Below are positions 51,721-61,700 of a DNA stretch of 64,000 nt, piece after piece (position 1 is the first letter of the stretch; every line of letters starts with the position of its first letter). The stretch is from positions 4,684,497 through 4,748,496 of the forward strand of contig CM031870.1 in NCBI GenBank assembly GCA_018697195.1, given 5' to 3'. The stretch comes from Certhia americana (lineage: Eukaryota > Chordata > Aves > Passeriformes > Certhiidae). The notes beneath the pieces were generated by a model that saw only the letters and a list, made by a program, of their open reading frames with translations, did no database searches and was not told where the DNA came from. A program made the position numbers and the translations under genes.

Positions 51721-53102
51721 AGTGTGGGATCTCTGCACATGTTCCTCCTTCGACTTCTTCCTTCATCGCATGGGCAATCAGCAAGTCGACCACTGCGACA
51801 GAAAGTAAGGGATGTAATTTGGGCAGTTTGCTAAAATCAAGTGCCTTGACAAGTCAGTTAAACTTGTCCAGATCAACCAAAGTTACTTCCCTGCTGCTCA
51901 GTTGTCTGAAATCTGGGAGACAGTTTGCTGCTTGTATTTATGAAAGAGGAGTATCTCCCTTTTACCATTAAGTGTTATAACGAAGTCAAGTGGAAAAGTG
52001 CTATTTACTGTATAATAAAACCCATCTATTGTTCATACCCCTGAAGACCTAATAATAAAACCTTATATTTCAAGCTGTGCAAACCAGTTGCTTATGTAAT
52101 AGAACATGGTGTAATTTTCCATTTACAATTTCAATACTGTAATAAGAAAGCAATCAAAGCATAAACAAAAGACACTTTAAACGGAGCTGCAGTTAATATT
52201 TCCATAATGGCTGTCCTAAAAAATTGAAGCTATTTCATTTCTTTTTTTCCTAGCCTTGAATTCTTTCTGCTTAGCTCAGTCACTTAATTAAAAGAAAATC
52301 AACTTAAAAAAGATAAAATACTGCCTTGAACCAATTGCAGCTACAGGCAAAGAAGAAAAAATACCAGCATAATCCACAGTTAACACTTGGTGAGTTAAAT
52401 TAAAGCTATTTCTCATTCTCTTTTCAGGAAATTGTGAATCTGCAGAGTTTGTGCTGTAAACCTGCAGGCAGAAGGGACATTTTCTTTGTTGTACATCTTG
52501 AAGAGCTGGAAGTTCACCATTTCTCAAGCTTCTGCCAGCACCCCCTTGGTTTTACTGGTGTCACCAGCGTTTGTACCACGTGATGGGAACCCACGTGCTC
52601 TCCCAATGCTTGGAGGAGGTAAAAAATAACTCAGTGCCGTCCGCAGTGTTTATGAACAACTTAAATAAACCATGAGGATTAATGAGAGATGAGGAACTGC
52701 ATCGTGGCCACCATGGGTGGCTGATGGTTGAGTGGAATGGGGATGGCCCATCCAAAATCCTGCTGGTTTTCTGAGGAAGCTGATCCTGCCTTCCTGCCAG
52801 CCATCCCTGGGGCTCCAGAAATGAGATTTCAGGTTAACACCCAGAGCTCAGCAGTGACAGGTGAGGAATTTATTCCTCGGGCAGAAAAGAAGGAGAAGCC
52901 TGGCCCCAGCCCTGCACAGAAAAAGGAAAGATTGGACAAGGCTGGAACCTGTGTGAAGGGATTTGCAGACACCACGCTCCAGGTTTGGATCTTTCCTTCT
53001 CCGTTTCCCAATGCACAAATGTCAAGGACAGACCAATTCTCCGAGCCTCTCCACAGACAGGCAGCCCACGACCATCACAGCCACCCATTCACAGGGACGA
53101 GT
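51721..53102. other. Intergenic stretch between CR1 remnants
   Basis: About 1.4 kb. A 161-codon frame covers 52728-53213 on the + strand, but it runs into a CR1 remnant, has no recognised domain and lacks clear splice or promoter context, so it is not called as a gene. The left part (51.9-52.4 kb) is A/T-rich. Confidence 0.45.
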
Positions 53103-53215
53103 CCCAGAGTCACGGAATCCCAGAACATCCTGAGCTGCAAGGGACAACAACCATCGAAGTCCTTTCTGCACAGGACAACCCAGAAAACACTCGGAGCATT
53201 CGGAGGGGAATGAGG
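53103..53215 (-). mobile_element. CR1 LINE 3' fragment beside the COX19 promoter
   Basis: The + strand reads AGAGTCACGGAATCCCAGAA, CATCCTGAGCTGCAAGGGAC, then ACCATCGAAGTCC and CTGCACAGGACAACCC. This is the reverse complement of a CR1 subtype whose 3' end reads AGTTGGAAGGGACCC...ATCGAGTCCAA. It is old and diverged, and ends within about 50 bp of the CpG-rich COX19 promoter. Confidence 0.7.
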
Positions 53216-53249
53216 ACAGTGACACGGGTTTCGTGAGGAGGAATCGGTG

Positions 53250-53425
53250 TATTTCGCAGAGGCTGTCGTAGCCCAGGACGCGGGGACAGCAGTGACCCTC
53301 CGACCCTCCCGCTGCAGGCCCGCCCAACATGGCGGGCAGCGCCGTCTCCATGGCGACGCGCGCAGCGCTTCGGTCGCCATAGCAACGCCCACGCCGTTCC
53401 CACGGCGGCGCGGCTCCGCCCCCCC
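53250..53425 (+). promoter_or_regulatory. CpG-rich promoter of COX19 with two X-box motifs and a GC box
   Basis: This is the most CpG-dense part of the window. It contains two imperfect palindromes of the RFX-factor X-box type, GTCTCCATGGCGAC (53344-53357) and GTCGCCATAGCAAC (53373-53386), followed by an Sp1-type GC box (CCGCCCC, 53416-53422). No TATA box is seen, as expected for a housekeeping gene. The block abuts the assembly gap that should hold exon 1. Motifs are seen directly; their use is inferred. Confidence 0.65.
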
Positions 53426-53435
53426 NNNNNNNNNN
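53426..53435. other. Assembly gap (10 N) hiding COX19 exon 1
   Basis: Ten N bases lie between the CpG-rich promoter and the 41-bp tandem array. True size is unknown. COX19 coding exon 1 (about 27 residues before ECxxFKE in human) is not found on either side, so it most likely lies in the gap. GC-rich sequence on one side and a tandem repeat on the other explain why assembly failed. Confidence 0.85.
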
Positions 53436-53777
53436 TGTTGCAGGGGAGTGCAGCCCCTTCAAGGAGCTGTGTGCTGTGTTGCAGGGGAGTGCAGTGCCTT
53501 CAAGGAGCTGTGTGTTGTGTTACAGGGGAGTGCAGCGCGGCCCTGGCCGTGTGCTGTGTTACCGGGGACTGCAGCCCCTTCAAGGAGCTGTGTGCTGTGT
53601 TACCGGGGACTGCAGCGCCTTCAAGGAGCCGTGTGCTGTGTTGCAGGGGAGTGCAGCCCCTTCAAGGAGCTGTGTGCTGTGTTGCAGGGGAGTGCAGCCC
53701 CTTCAAGGAGCTGTGTGTTTTGTTGCCCCTGTGCTGTGTTGCAGGGGAGTGCAGCCCCTTCAAGGAGCTGTGTGTTT
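53436..53777 (+). repeat. 41-bp minisatellite built from the COX19 intron-1 acceptor and exon-2 start
   Basis: Eight near-full units plus one truncated unit precede the real exon. Unit starts: 53436, 53477, 53518, 53557, 53598, 53639, 53680, 53721 (16 bp only), 53737; the genuine acceptor copy starts at 53778. Each unit has the form TGTTGCAG|GGGAGTGCAGC, then SCCTTCAAGGAGCTGTGTGC and a short GT-rich tail. It contains the acceptor AG and the first ~24 bases of exon 2. Units starting at 53557 and 53598 have TTACCG in place of TTGCAG, losing that AG; the unit at 53518 is 39 bp and diverged in the middle. The unit length is not a multiple of three. The array runs into the assembly gap, so total copy number is unknown. 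Confidence 0.95.
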
Positions 53778-53785
53778 TGTTGCAG

Positions 53786-55032
53786 GGGAGTGCAGCGCCT
53801 TCAAGGAGCGGTTCATGGAGTGTCTCCGCCACAGCGGCTACGAGAGCGCGGCCTGCCGGCAGAGCGCCATGGCCTACCTGGAGTGCCGCATGGACAGGTG
53901 AGTGGGAAGGGAGCCGCAGGCAGCCCGCAGGCAGGCAGGAATTTTTGCCCATGAAGGAAACACATGCTCCGTGTGGCATCTGCAGGTTGCATATCTTGTC
54001 GTGTCGGTGTTACCCAGCCCGTACGGTGAGGTAACAGCGAGACCTGGGGCAGCTTCCCCCCCGCACAGCGGCCGGTGTGAAGCTTTTCGTTTGTTTGTTT
54101 GTTTTCAGCTGTGGTTACAAGTTAAGGTTTTAACTTGTAGCCCATACTTTGCTCACCTTCTGCATGGCCTTCTCGATAAGTGCTGACTGTCTTCAAGGTG
54201 CCTGCAAGTGTTGTGTGTGCCTACAATGAATTATCAGAACCATTTTTTTTTTCTCACACTAATGCAGTTGAGTCTTAATTAATGCTGAGTTCAAGTGGAA
54301 ATAATTTGGCCTCTTAGCCCCTTAGAAATATGTTTCAAGCAAGTTATAAGTTTTTGACCCTCAGTTTAAGTGAAGGAAGTGTTGGTGATTGGTTTTCCAG
54401 GGATGTTTCTATTCATGCATTGCAATTTGCAATACAATGCATCCTGTACAAGGTGAGTCAGGGAACTTTTCAAATTTTTCAAATTCACAAATTTCCCTGT
54501 GTTTAGGGGAAGTACACTACAAATGAAAAACAAGTTTGAAAATCACTACAGCAAAGTCTAGTGGCACCACAAAGGCTGTTCTAAACCAGATTCACTTGAA
54601 AATGAAATGGCATTGGTAGAATTTTAGGAAGTTCTTATGCACTGTGTTAATTGAACATAACCAGGAGTCAGATTGGTTTCTGATGAAACTCTTACTCAGT
54701 ACCTAAAATGGGGAAACAACACATTTGGTTGGAAAACCACTGTTAAGGGGGAAAAATAATCACTGAATTTTGTTTTCCTTCAACTGAATTTTCTGAGGTC
54801 TTGTCAAACAGCAGTCACTCTGTATAGATGTCTTGGATCTGTTTGGGGTAAATAATAGTAAATGGAGTAGAAAATGCTGCTGTACTCTTGGTTATAGGAT
54901 GTGTTCTCTAGAATGTTCTTTTTGTTTTCTTCTTTTTTACTTAGGCAACTTATGGCTAATGAACCACTGGAAAAATTGGGATTTAAAGACCTGATAAATG
55001 AGAAATCAGAAGAAAAACCTGAAAAGTCGTGA
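53786..55032 (+). CDS. COX19: COX19 cytochrome c oxidase assembly factor, coding exons 2 and 3 (exon 1 in gap)
   Basis: Exon 2 (53786-53897) follows TTTTGTTGCAG and encodes ECSAFKERFMECLRHSGYES and then AACRQSAMAYLECRMD. Exon 3 (54945-55032) follows TACTTAG and encodes QLMANEPLEKLGFKDLINEK through PEKS, with TGA at 55030-55032. The split arginine codon AG|G joins them in frame. Two Cx9C motifs are complete (CSAFKERFMEC and CRQSAMAYLEC), the hallmark of the CHCH twin-Cx9C fold. This fold is oxidised by the Mia40 pathway in the mitochondrial intermembrane space, where Cox19 works with Cox11 in copper delivery to cytochrome c oxidase. C-terminal EPLEKLGF matches human COX19. The N-terminal ~27 residues are missing because of the gap at 53426-53435. 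Exon 2's own acceptor has been copied in tandem upstream (array 53436-53777). Confidence 0.93.
54259..54352 (+). repeat. Direct repeat, copy 1 (COX19 intron 2)
   Basis: About 95-100 bp beginning CTAATGCAGTTGAGTCTTAA and containing GAGTTCAAGTGGAAATAATT, TTGGCCTCTTAGCCCC and TAGAAATATGTTTCAAGCA. A second copy in the same orientation lies at 55697-55796. By eye they are over 80% identical with a few small indels. No repeat family recognised. Confidence 0.8.
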
Positions 55033-55418
55033 TGAAGAGAGACAACTTCGCTCCTCATGAAGGGAAAACATAACTCTGAACGTAGTACATATTGTACATT
55101 CTGTTCATGTTGCAGCAGGAAGTGTTTCCTGAAAGAGCCTTTTTTCCTAAGTTTAATTTTCCTAAAATAAGTTTTTTTCTTTAAATGAGCAAAGTACTGC
55201 CTTTATCTGCTTTGCTCAAGTATTTCTTAACTTCTTTCTTTTAATTTCTCTGGAGGCAAAACAGTTACAGCCCAAAGTTCTCTGTAAGAACAGTGAAGTC
55301 TTATTTTAAGAGGACAAAAACCCGAACCAAACAATCCTTTATTGTGTAGGTCTTGAACTACTGATTAATCTTCTGTGGGCAGTACTGGTATGCTCACAGC
55401 AGTTACTTGCCAGGTGCA

Positions 55419-55424
55419 AATAAA
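55419..55424 (+). other. Poly(A) signal of COX19
   Basis: AATAAA lies about 390 bp after the COX19 stop codon. A second AATAAA at 55789-55794 is carried inside copy 2 of the direct repeat and could extend the 3' UTR. Use inferred. Confidence 0.6.
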
Positions 55425-55696
55425 GCTGTTATACTTCTAAAATGCTATTTATTAAACACTGGCATTAGTCCCCATCCCTGGGGTGATCTCACCCTGCTAT
55501 GGAAGACACTGGGGTCCTGTGGGGGTACTTGGGGTGCAGTGTTTTTTCAGTCATTTCATCTTCCATCACTGTTGGGACAGTATTTTAAGTTCCAGACACC
55601 AGTCAGGGGATGATTCTGCTTTATTTACTGTACCAGCAGTGTTCACCTAATTTTTTCATCATTTAACTGGGAATAGTGGTATTTCTCTTGCATGTT

Positions 55697-55796
55697 CTAA
55701 TGCAGTTGAAGTCTTTCTTAAGTAATGTTGAGTTCAAGCAGAAATAATTTGGCCTGTTAGCCCCCTAGAAATGTGTTTCAAGCAGGCAATAAACTA
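55697..55796 (+). repeat. Direct repeat, copy 2 (downstream of COX19)
   Basis: It begins CTAATGCAGTTGAAGTCTTT and shares GAGTTCAAGCAGAAATAATT, TTGGCCTGTTAGCCCC and TAGAAATGTGTTTCAAGCA with the intron-2 copy about 1.44 kb upstream. The two copies flank COX19 exon 3 and its 3' UTR. Copy 2 ends with an AATAAA that copy 1 lacks. Confidence 0.8.
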
Positions 55797-55799
55797 AAT

Positions 55800-58700
55800 C
55801 TTTATGTGTTTCCTGCTGTATGTTCTGCCCTGTTATCCCTGCTGCTTTTGTTTTTGTTTTTATCCCAGTGAATCATTTCTCTGTGTATCTGGCTCTCTCT
55901 TCAAGGCAGTTCTCTAACACTTCCCTCTTTAGCTGGTGTCCCCTCTGATACATCTCACCTCCCCTGCTGTCTGCTTTTGCATCTGCTCATACCGAGTTCC
56001 AGGAAAGGGTGAAAGAACATTTTCTGCTCTTCATACTGATCATTGGGGCTGAGATTTAAATTGTTGCTGTGTCTAATCTGATGGAACAGAGTGCACATAG
56101 CTCAGAGCAGGTTCCTGTTTGAAAAGGGCATTTGCCTGCTGCTGCATATTTTTATTCCTATTTATTGCTTCATTCTACTGTTCCAATTATATCCTTTGGT
56201 GAGATTACTACATTTATAGGAAAGAAAGCAGAGATTGTATTGCTGCAACAGATACTAAAGGACATTATATTAAACCACTGAATAAGAACTTTCTTTTAGC
56301 AATACCAAGTTAGAATTAAAATAATCTCCAGCATCTTCATAAGAAAGAAATCAAATTTCATGCTTCTGTGCTCCCTGAAGTGAATTCCTGGTAGGTCTGA
56401 AAGAACCCACCAGTGGTGGGGGAGTAATCTGGGCTGTTGTCAGTGGTAGTTTCATTTTTTGGTTGTTACTCTGCACTATGGTTTTGGCTAAGCAGTTCCT
56501 TTACAAGTTCCATCTATGTTTTCTGGAGAAGCATTTCATGCCAGCTCTGTCCTCCAGGTTGTTACAAAGTTTTTGAGGTGTTAAATGATTGCCAGCCTAA
56601 CAAGACTGTGGGGGTGAGAGGTTTGCATCTTTCAGCAGCCCTAAGATCACATCTTCATCCTGTCCAGATCCATGGGCACGTCTCATCCCGCTTCCCAGCA
56701 CAGTGAATCACCTGCTGTCCCCTCATGCCAGGACAGGATGAGAGCAGTGAGTGGATAGCTGAAAATTTAGGGAATGAGCAGAGGCACATCTGTCCTGGCT
56801 GTGAGCATTGTCTGCAGAAAAGAATGTGTTCGGTTGGGCTTTAAGGGAAGCTCAGAGGTGCTGGGGGACATCGGACATTGAGATGTGATGCAGCCAAGAA
56901 GTGGTGGGGAAAAAGCCATTAGTGCCAGACCTGTTGTCAAATAGTTTTCCCAGCTTGCTCAAGGGGACAAGTCCCTGCAACACTGGAGTTATCTGAGAGA
57001 GTTCCCAGAATGCTCTTCTATTAATTCCTGCCAACATACAAATCGTTAATTAAAATCTTTCCACTTGAAACCTCTTTGTTTTAGTATCGTTGGTGGTATC
57101 CAGGTTTGTGCTTCTTTCAACTGACAGTGGGGTATAACCCAAATGAAAGCAGTAGGTTCATAACCAACTTTCCTGTGCCCAGGCTGAGGAGGAGTCTCTC
57201 CAGGAGCCTGTCACCACATTGGGAACAATCTGTATCCTGGAAACGCTGGGCCGAGGTGTGTGTGCTCCAGGGGAGGCAGTTTGTCAGGGGCACTGATTTC
57301 TTGGTGGAGCTGATGTGCTGTGGGAGTGCATCAATCTTCCTGTGAGGAGCCTGCCAGGTGCTGTCCGTGCCAGCGCTGCTGTCAAGCTCCACCTGCTGAC
57401 AGATCCTGCGACCTGGAGACAGGCGAGCCATTGGGAATCAGCTGGGACTGACGAACAGAGTGCCAGCCGGGATGTAATTGCACAGGTGTGGAAGGGATAG
57501 CCCGAAGCAGGAGGAAGTTGTGGCTCTGTTGGAGTGAAGATCTATGTGAGCTATTACCATCGCAATAGAAATCAATAAGCCAGGGAGTTGCAATTGTCTT
57601 TTCTGTAGCTTTTCCGCAGCACAGCCTCATTCACACCCTAATGAGGCACCCAGCTGCTTGAGATCGGTCCCAGGGAGTCCCCGGAGGGCTCTGGATCAGC
57701 AGAGCTTTGCCCACACATTCTTTGCTCAGATTAAAATCCACTCAACCACAAAGAGCTTAACCTTGATCACAGCAGTTATTTACAGAGAGAACATTGCTGC
57801 AAGTTAACCATCATTACGTCTTCCTGGGAGACCTTGAGCTCTAGGTGTATCTCTCCAAACAACTACAGTGACCTGCAGAACCAGGAAGAAAGGGTTTAAT
57901 AAACATTTCCAGAACTCTGGGTGTGCTTTCACAGAAAAGCCTACACAAAGAGAGCCTCCTGTGCTTGCTCTGGAAATGGGCCATGATCCAAAGTCCTTTG
58001 TAGGAGCACAATGAGGCTGTGCCTCAGCGCTGAGGAGGGATTGTTGCTGCATCTGCCACCTGCAAGGACATACCTGGCATAGCAGGAGGGTCACAGCTGT
58101 CAGCACCTGTGGGGTGAATGTTTGGGGCTGTGAGCAGTCGGAGCAGGCAGTGGGTGTGGCTGCTGACCTTCACACTTGTCCTTCCCCAGTTTGTCCTGCT
58201 GGCTTCAAGCCCAAGGAATTCCTTGTGGCTGGATATTGCACTTATGGTCAGTGGTCACCAGCATGATTTCCTTGGGAGTACATGTTGCTGGTGATTATTT
58301 GCCCTTGGGGGCAGCAATCAAAACAGCTTTTACTTATTTCTGCCTTTGGTTTTGGCTAAAGCAGATGAGGGGCGATGAGTTAAAGCACCTCCTAAATTTC
58401 ACCTCATTTTTGTCTTGCTCCAAGAAGAGAACTGAGGTAACACCGTTTTCACTGATCCTCTGGAATGAAACCTGGGTTGTAGAAGGCTATGAGAGAAGGA
58501 ACAGCCTGCTGCCATATAAAAAATGTCTGGAGCATCACTTGTTGCTGCTCTGAGAATTGCCTTGAATGTTCTGGCTCCACTGGAGAGCAGTATTTTTCTA
58601 CATTTCTCATCCATAATTCCTGGGATGGGAATGATACTTCTGCTAGTGTGCAGGACTCCTGTCATGTCTGGTAGCATATCTGTCCAGAGGACTTAAGTGC

Positions 58701-61700
58701 TTTTGTGCCTGGAAGAGATCCATGCTGGAAGAGATCTTTGCTAAATTTGGAATGTTGTATCTTATATCGGGTTTCCCAAAAAAATCAAAGCTCTGACTCA
58801 GATTATTTTAAAAAAGACTGGAAGTGCACATGCAAGAGTGTATTTTCTTTTCAAGGGTATTTAAATGAAAACTGGACATCTGATTAAACTTACCCTGTTT
58901 TTATTTTCTTAATGATTCTGCTTCTGTGAGCAACTGGCAATGTTGCAATTTTGTCAGGATGCAGCAGATTTTCTAGCTTACAGATTTCAAGACAAAATGC
59001 CTGCCTTCTGGAATGAAGGTGCCATATGGCTTGAAATGCATAATTGATCACTGCTCAAAATAGGAGCTTCATAGAAAGTCACCTAGAAGTCCAATGAGTG
59101 TGTGCAGGGGACTTGATAGACCTTGATCCATTTTTTGTTTCCTGGAAGTGATGATAATACAGCGACAGGTTGTTATGGCTCTCCCCAGAGGTTCTGATGT
59201 TTGTGCTCTCTCATTATCCAGGAGATTTTGGGATTTGCATTAGCAGGTGCATCAATCTTATGCTTGCTGACTCCTGCTGGGCTTGGCTGAGTGACAAGCT
59301 GGTGTTCACCATATAGCCCAACAAAGGCCATGGTTCTCTGTGAGGTAAAACAGTTCAGCAAATCAAATGTGGTGGGCTGAACCCAGCCCTTGGGGTTCCA
59401 CATTTCCCCACCTCCAGTGGGATGCCTGCACAAGCAGCCCTTCCCACAGAGAGGTAGGTTCTCACTGGTGTGGGAGGGATGTTGGGGTCCATCTGGCCAC
59501 GTGTCCTGCTGCCTGGCAATGAGCAACACCATAAACCACCTTGTATTGGGGATGCTTTTCTGTTCAGGTCCTTATGAATTATGGTAAACTCAGATAGTGG
59601 TGGAAAACAGCCTGGCAAAGAAAGAGCAGGGGGATGAAGAAAGCAAGGAGACAGAATGACCCAGGCTTTTCACTTCACCTTGATGAGTTTAAAAAGCAGG
59701 GTGGTAGGGTGCCCTTTGGGTAGCTGAGTCCTTTGTCTATTTTAGTAACCTTAAGGAAGATGACAGCTCTGATTTTTGGAGGATTTCTAGTTCTCTTGCT
59801 GCTAGCAAACCCTGCTCAGCAAGAACCTGCTCACGCACCCAGTTCTGATCCTGCTTGCAGAGCTGCTGAACAAAGAGAGAACGTGGGAAGGCAGCAGCAT
59901 GGGAGGGGGTGCTCTGTGAGGGAGTCAGGCCCTGTCAGAATTTACATTTCTCTGTTATTAAACGATGCTCTTGTTTACAGCAGGGTTTGGAAGCATGTCT
60001 CCTTAGTGGGCAAGGCAGGAGAATGATGGAACTACTGAATCTGGGACACAGATTCAGACACATCAGGATGTCCCTGAGGGTTTGATGTGATGCTGTGTGC
60101 TGCAGCCATCTGCTGCCAATCTACCAAGGGCTCTTCCCCTCTGGGTTGCACTGACAGCCCCAGGTAGCAGGGCTGGGTGGATGGAAAAGCATTTCACCAC
60201 ACTGAGGAAGTCAGTTTTTGGGCAGGCAGACTCAGATGGGGAAAAAAAAAATAGTGCTGCCACTCAGGATTGAAAAGAAGCTGTGGATCAGATCAATGCT
60301 GAGAAAATTGCTGGTAACTCAGGATGCTGAACCAGGCAGGAGCAAACCCCCCACTGATAAACGAGCCTTCACAGCCCCATGAGTAGGCCCCAAGTAGGAA
60401 ATCCCAGGGGTGTAATGAGGCTGGGTCCTTGCTGGGGGCTGAGGTTGCCTCCCTTGGCTTTTGTTCTGTACTGTGGGGGTGGGAGTTAACTTGTGCTGAC
60501 TTGGGTTAAGCAGGTTGTCTTTAGCCTTGTCCTCACCACCCAGCCCGTCCAGAGCACAGGCTCTGGGGTGTGCCTGTTGTTTGGCACATCTCCCGTGTTC
60601 ATGTGCACGCTCAGAGTGGTTGCTAAGGCAGCACAAATCTGTCCCCCTTCTCTATGCTTTCCAATCCCAGTCTGATCCAGAGGTGTAGGTGTACTGGGTC
60701 CATGCAGCCCAATCCCAGAGTAGGATCTGCGTGGGAGAGCAGAGGCAGTGCTATGGATCAGGAGTGAAGAGTCTGTGTGCACGGACATCAGTGGGAGTGG
60801 TACAGGTGAGTGGAGTGAGGGGTTTAATTTAGTATCCCCTGACCCACAACTGTGCTGCAGATTCTGCTGGAAAAGAGGGACTGTCCACTGCCAACAACTA
60901 GGATGCAGCATGGAGGGGGACATCTCTGGCAAGAGGTGCATCCCGACCCTGTGTGAGGGGACATGCTGTGCATGGCCAGCACTGAGACATTACAGGAACT
61001 GGGTCACTGCAGGGCTGTGCTGACAGGACATGCAAGTTCTGGTCAAAGGGACAGAGATGCTGAGTTCACTGGCTGCTGAAAAAGAACCAGGTCGGTGAAA
61101 AATGAGAGCGTGTCTGGAACATCTACCTCCATCCTTTTAGCAGGCATGGCAGGAGACTTGCAGGTGTAGTGGTGCCAGCTAGAAGGACTCATTTGAGCAC
61201 AGAGATGTCTGAATTGATGGCTTTATTTCAGCTTATTTTAGCAAGTAATAGGCGGGGGGGTGATGTTTATCACTGAAACTGGAGCTGGCTGTACTTTAGA
61301 TCACAGCTCTAATCGGCTGGAGTGACTGGGACAGTAAATCACTTCAGCAGCACTAATAACACAGGGTGACGGGTGTAGTAAACCCTCTATGGCAGCAATA
61401 ACCTGGTCCTGCTGGTTCTTTCACTCAGGTTGGTGCTTCTGCTCTGGTTTATTAAAGCTCCTTCACAAAAGTCACCTGGGTGGCTGCTCCGACTCAGCCA
61501 TCGAAATGGCTGCTGCTCTCCTGCCATTCCCCAGCCTGGCTTGGGCTCTTTTTATACCCTGCTATAAAATTGTTTATTTTTGCACCTGTTTAGAAAGGCT
61601 TTTTGGCCACAGGGGTCTCATGATGTTGTTTTCATGGCTTCTGGAGCAGGGCTGCTCTGTTGTTGCTAGAAATAATTGCTGTTAATTAATTCTTTGCTGA

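Noticed and set aside
53330..53383. ATGGCGGGCAGC... as the COX19 start codon
   Set aside because: This frame ends at TAG after 17 codons and bears no likeness to the COX19 N-terminus. It is at most an upstream ORF or part of the promoter.
53247..54034. Long open frames of 141-235 codons, cysteine-rich and repetitive, across the gap and array
   Set aside because: They are the 41-bp array translated in three frames, because a unit that is not a multiple of three cycles through all frames. One also reads through N bases. Only the exon-2 frame from 53786 is genuine.
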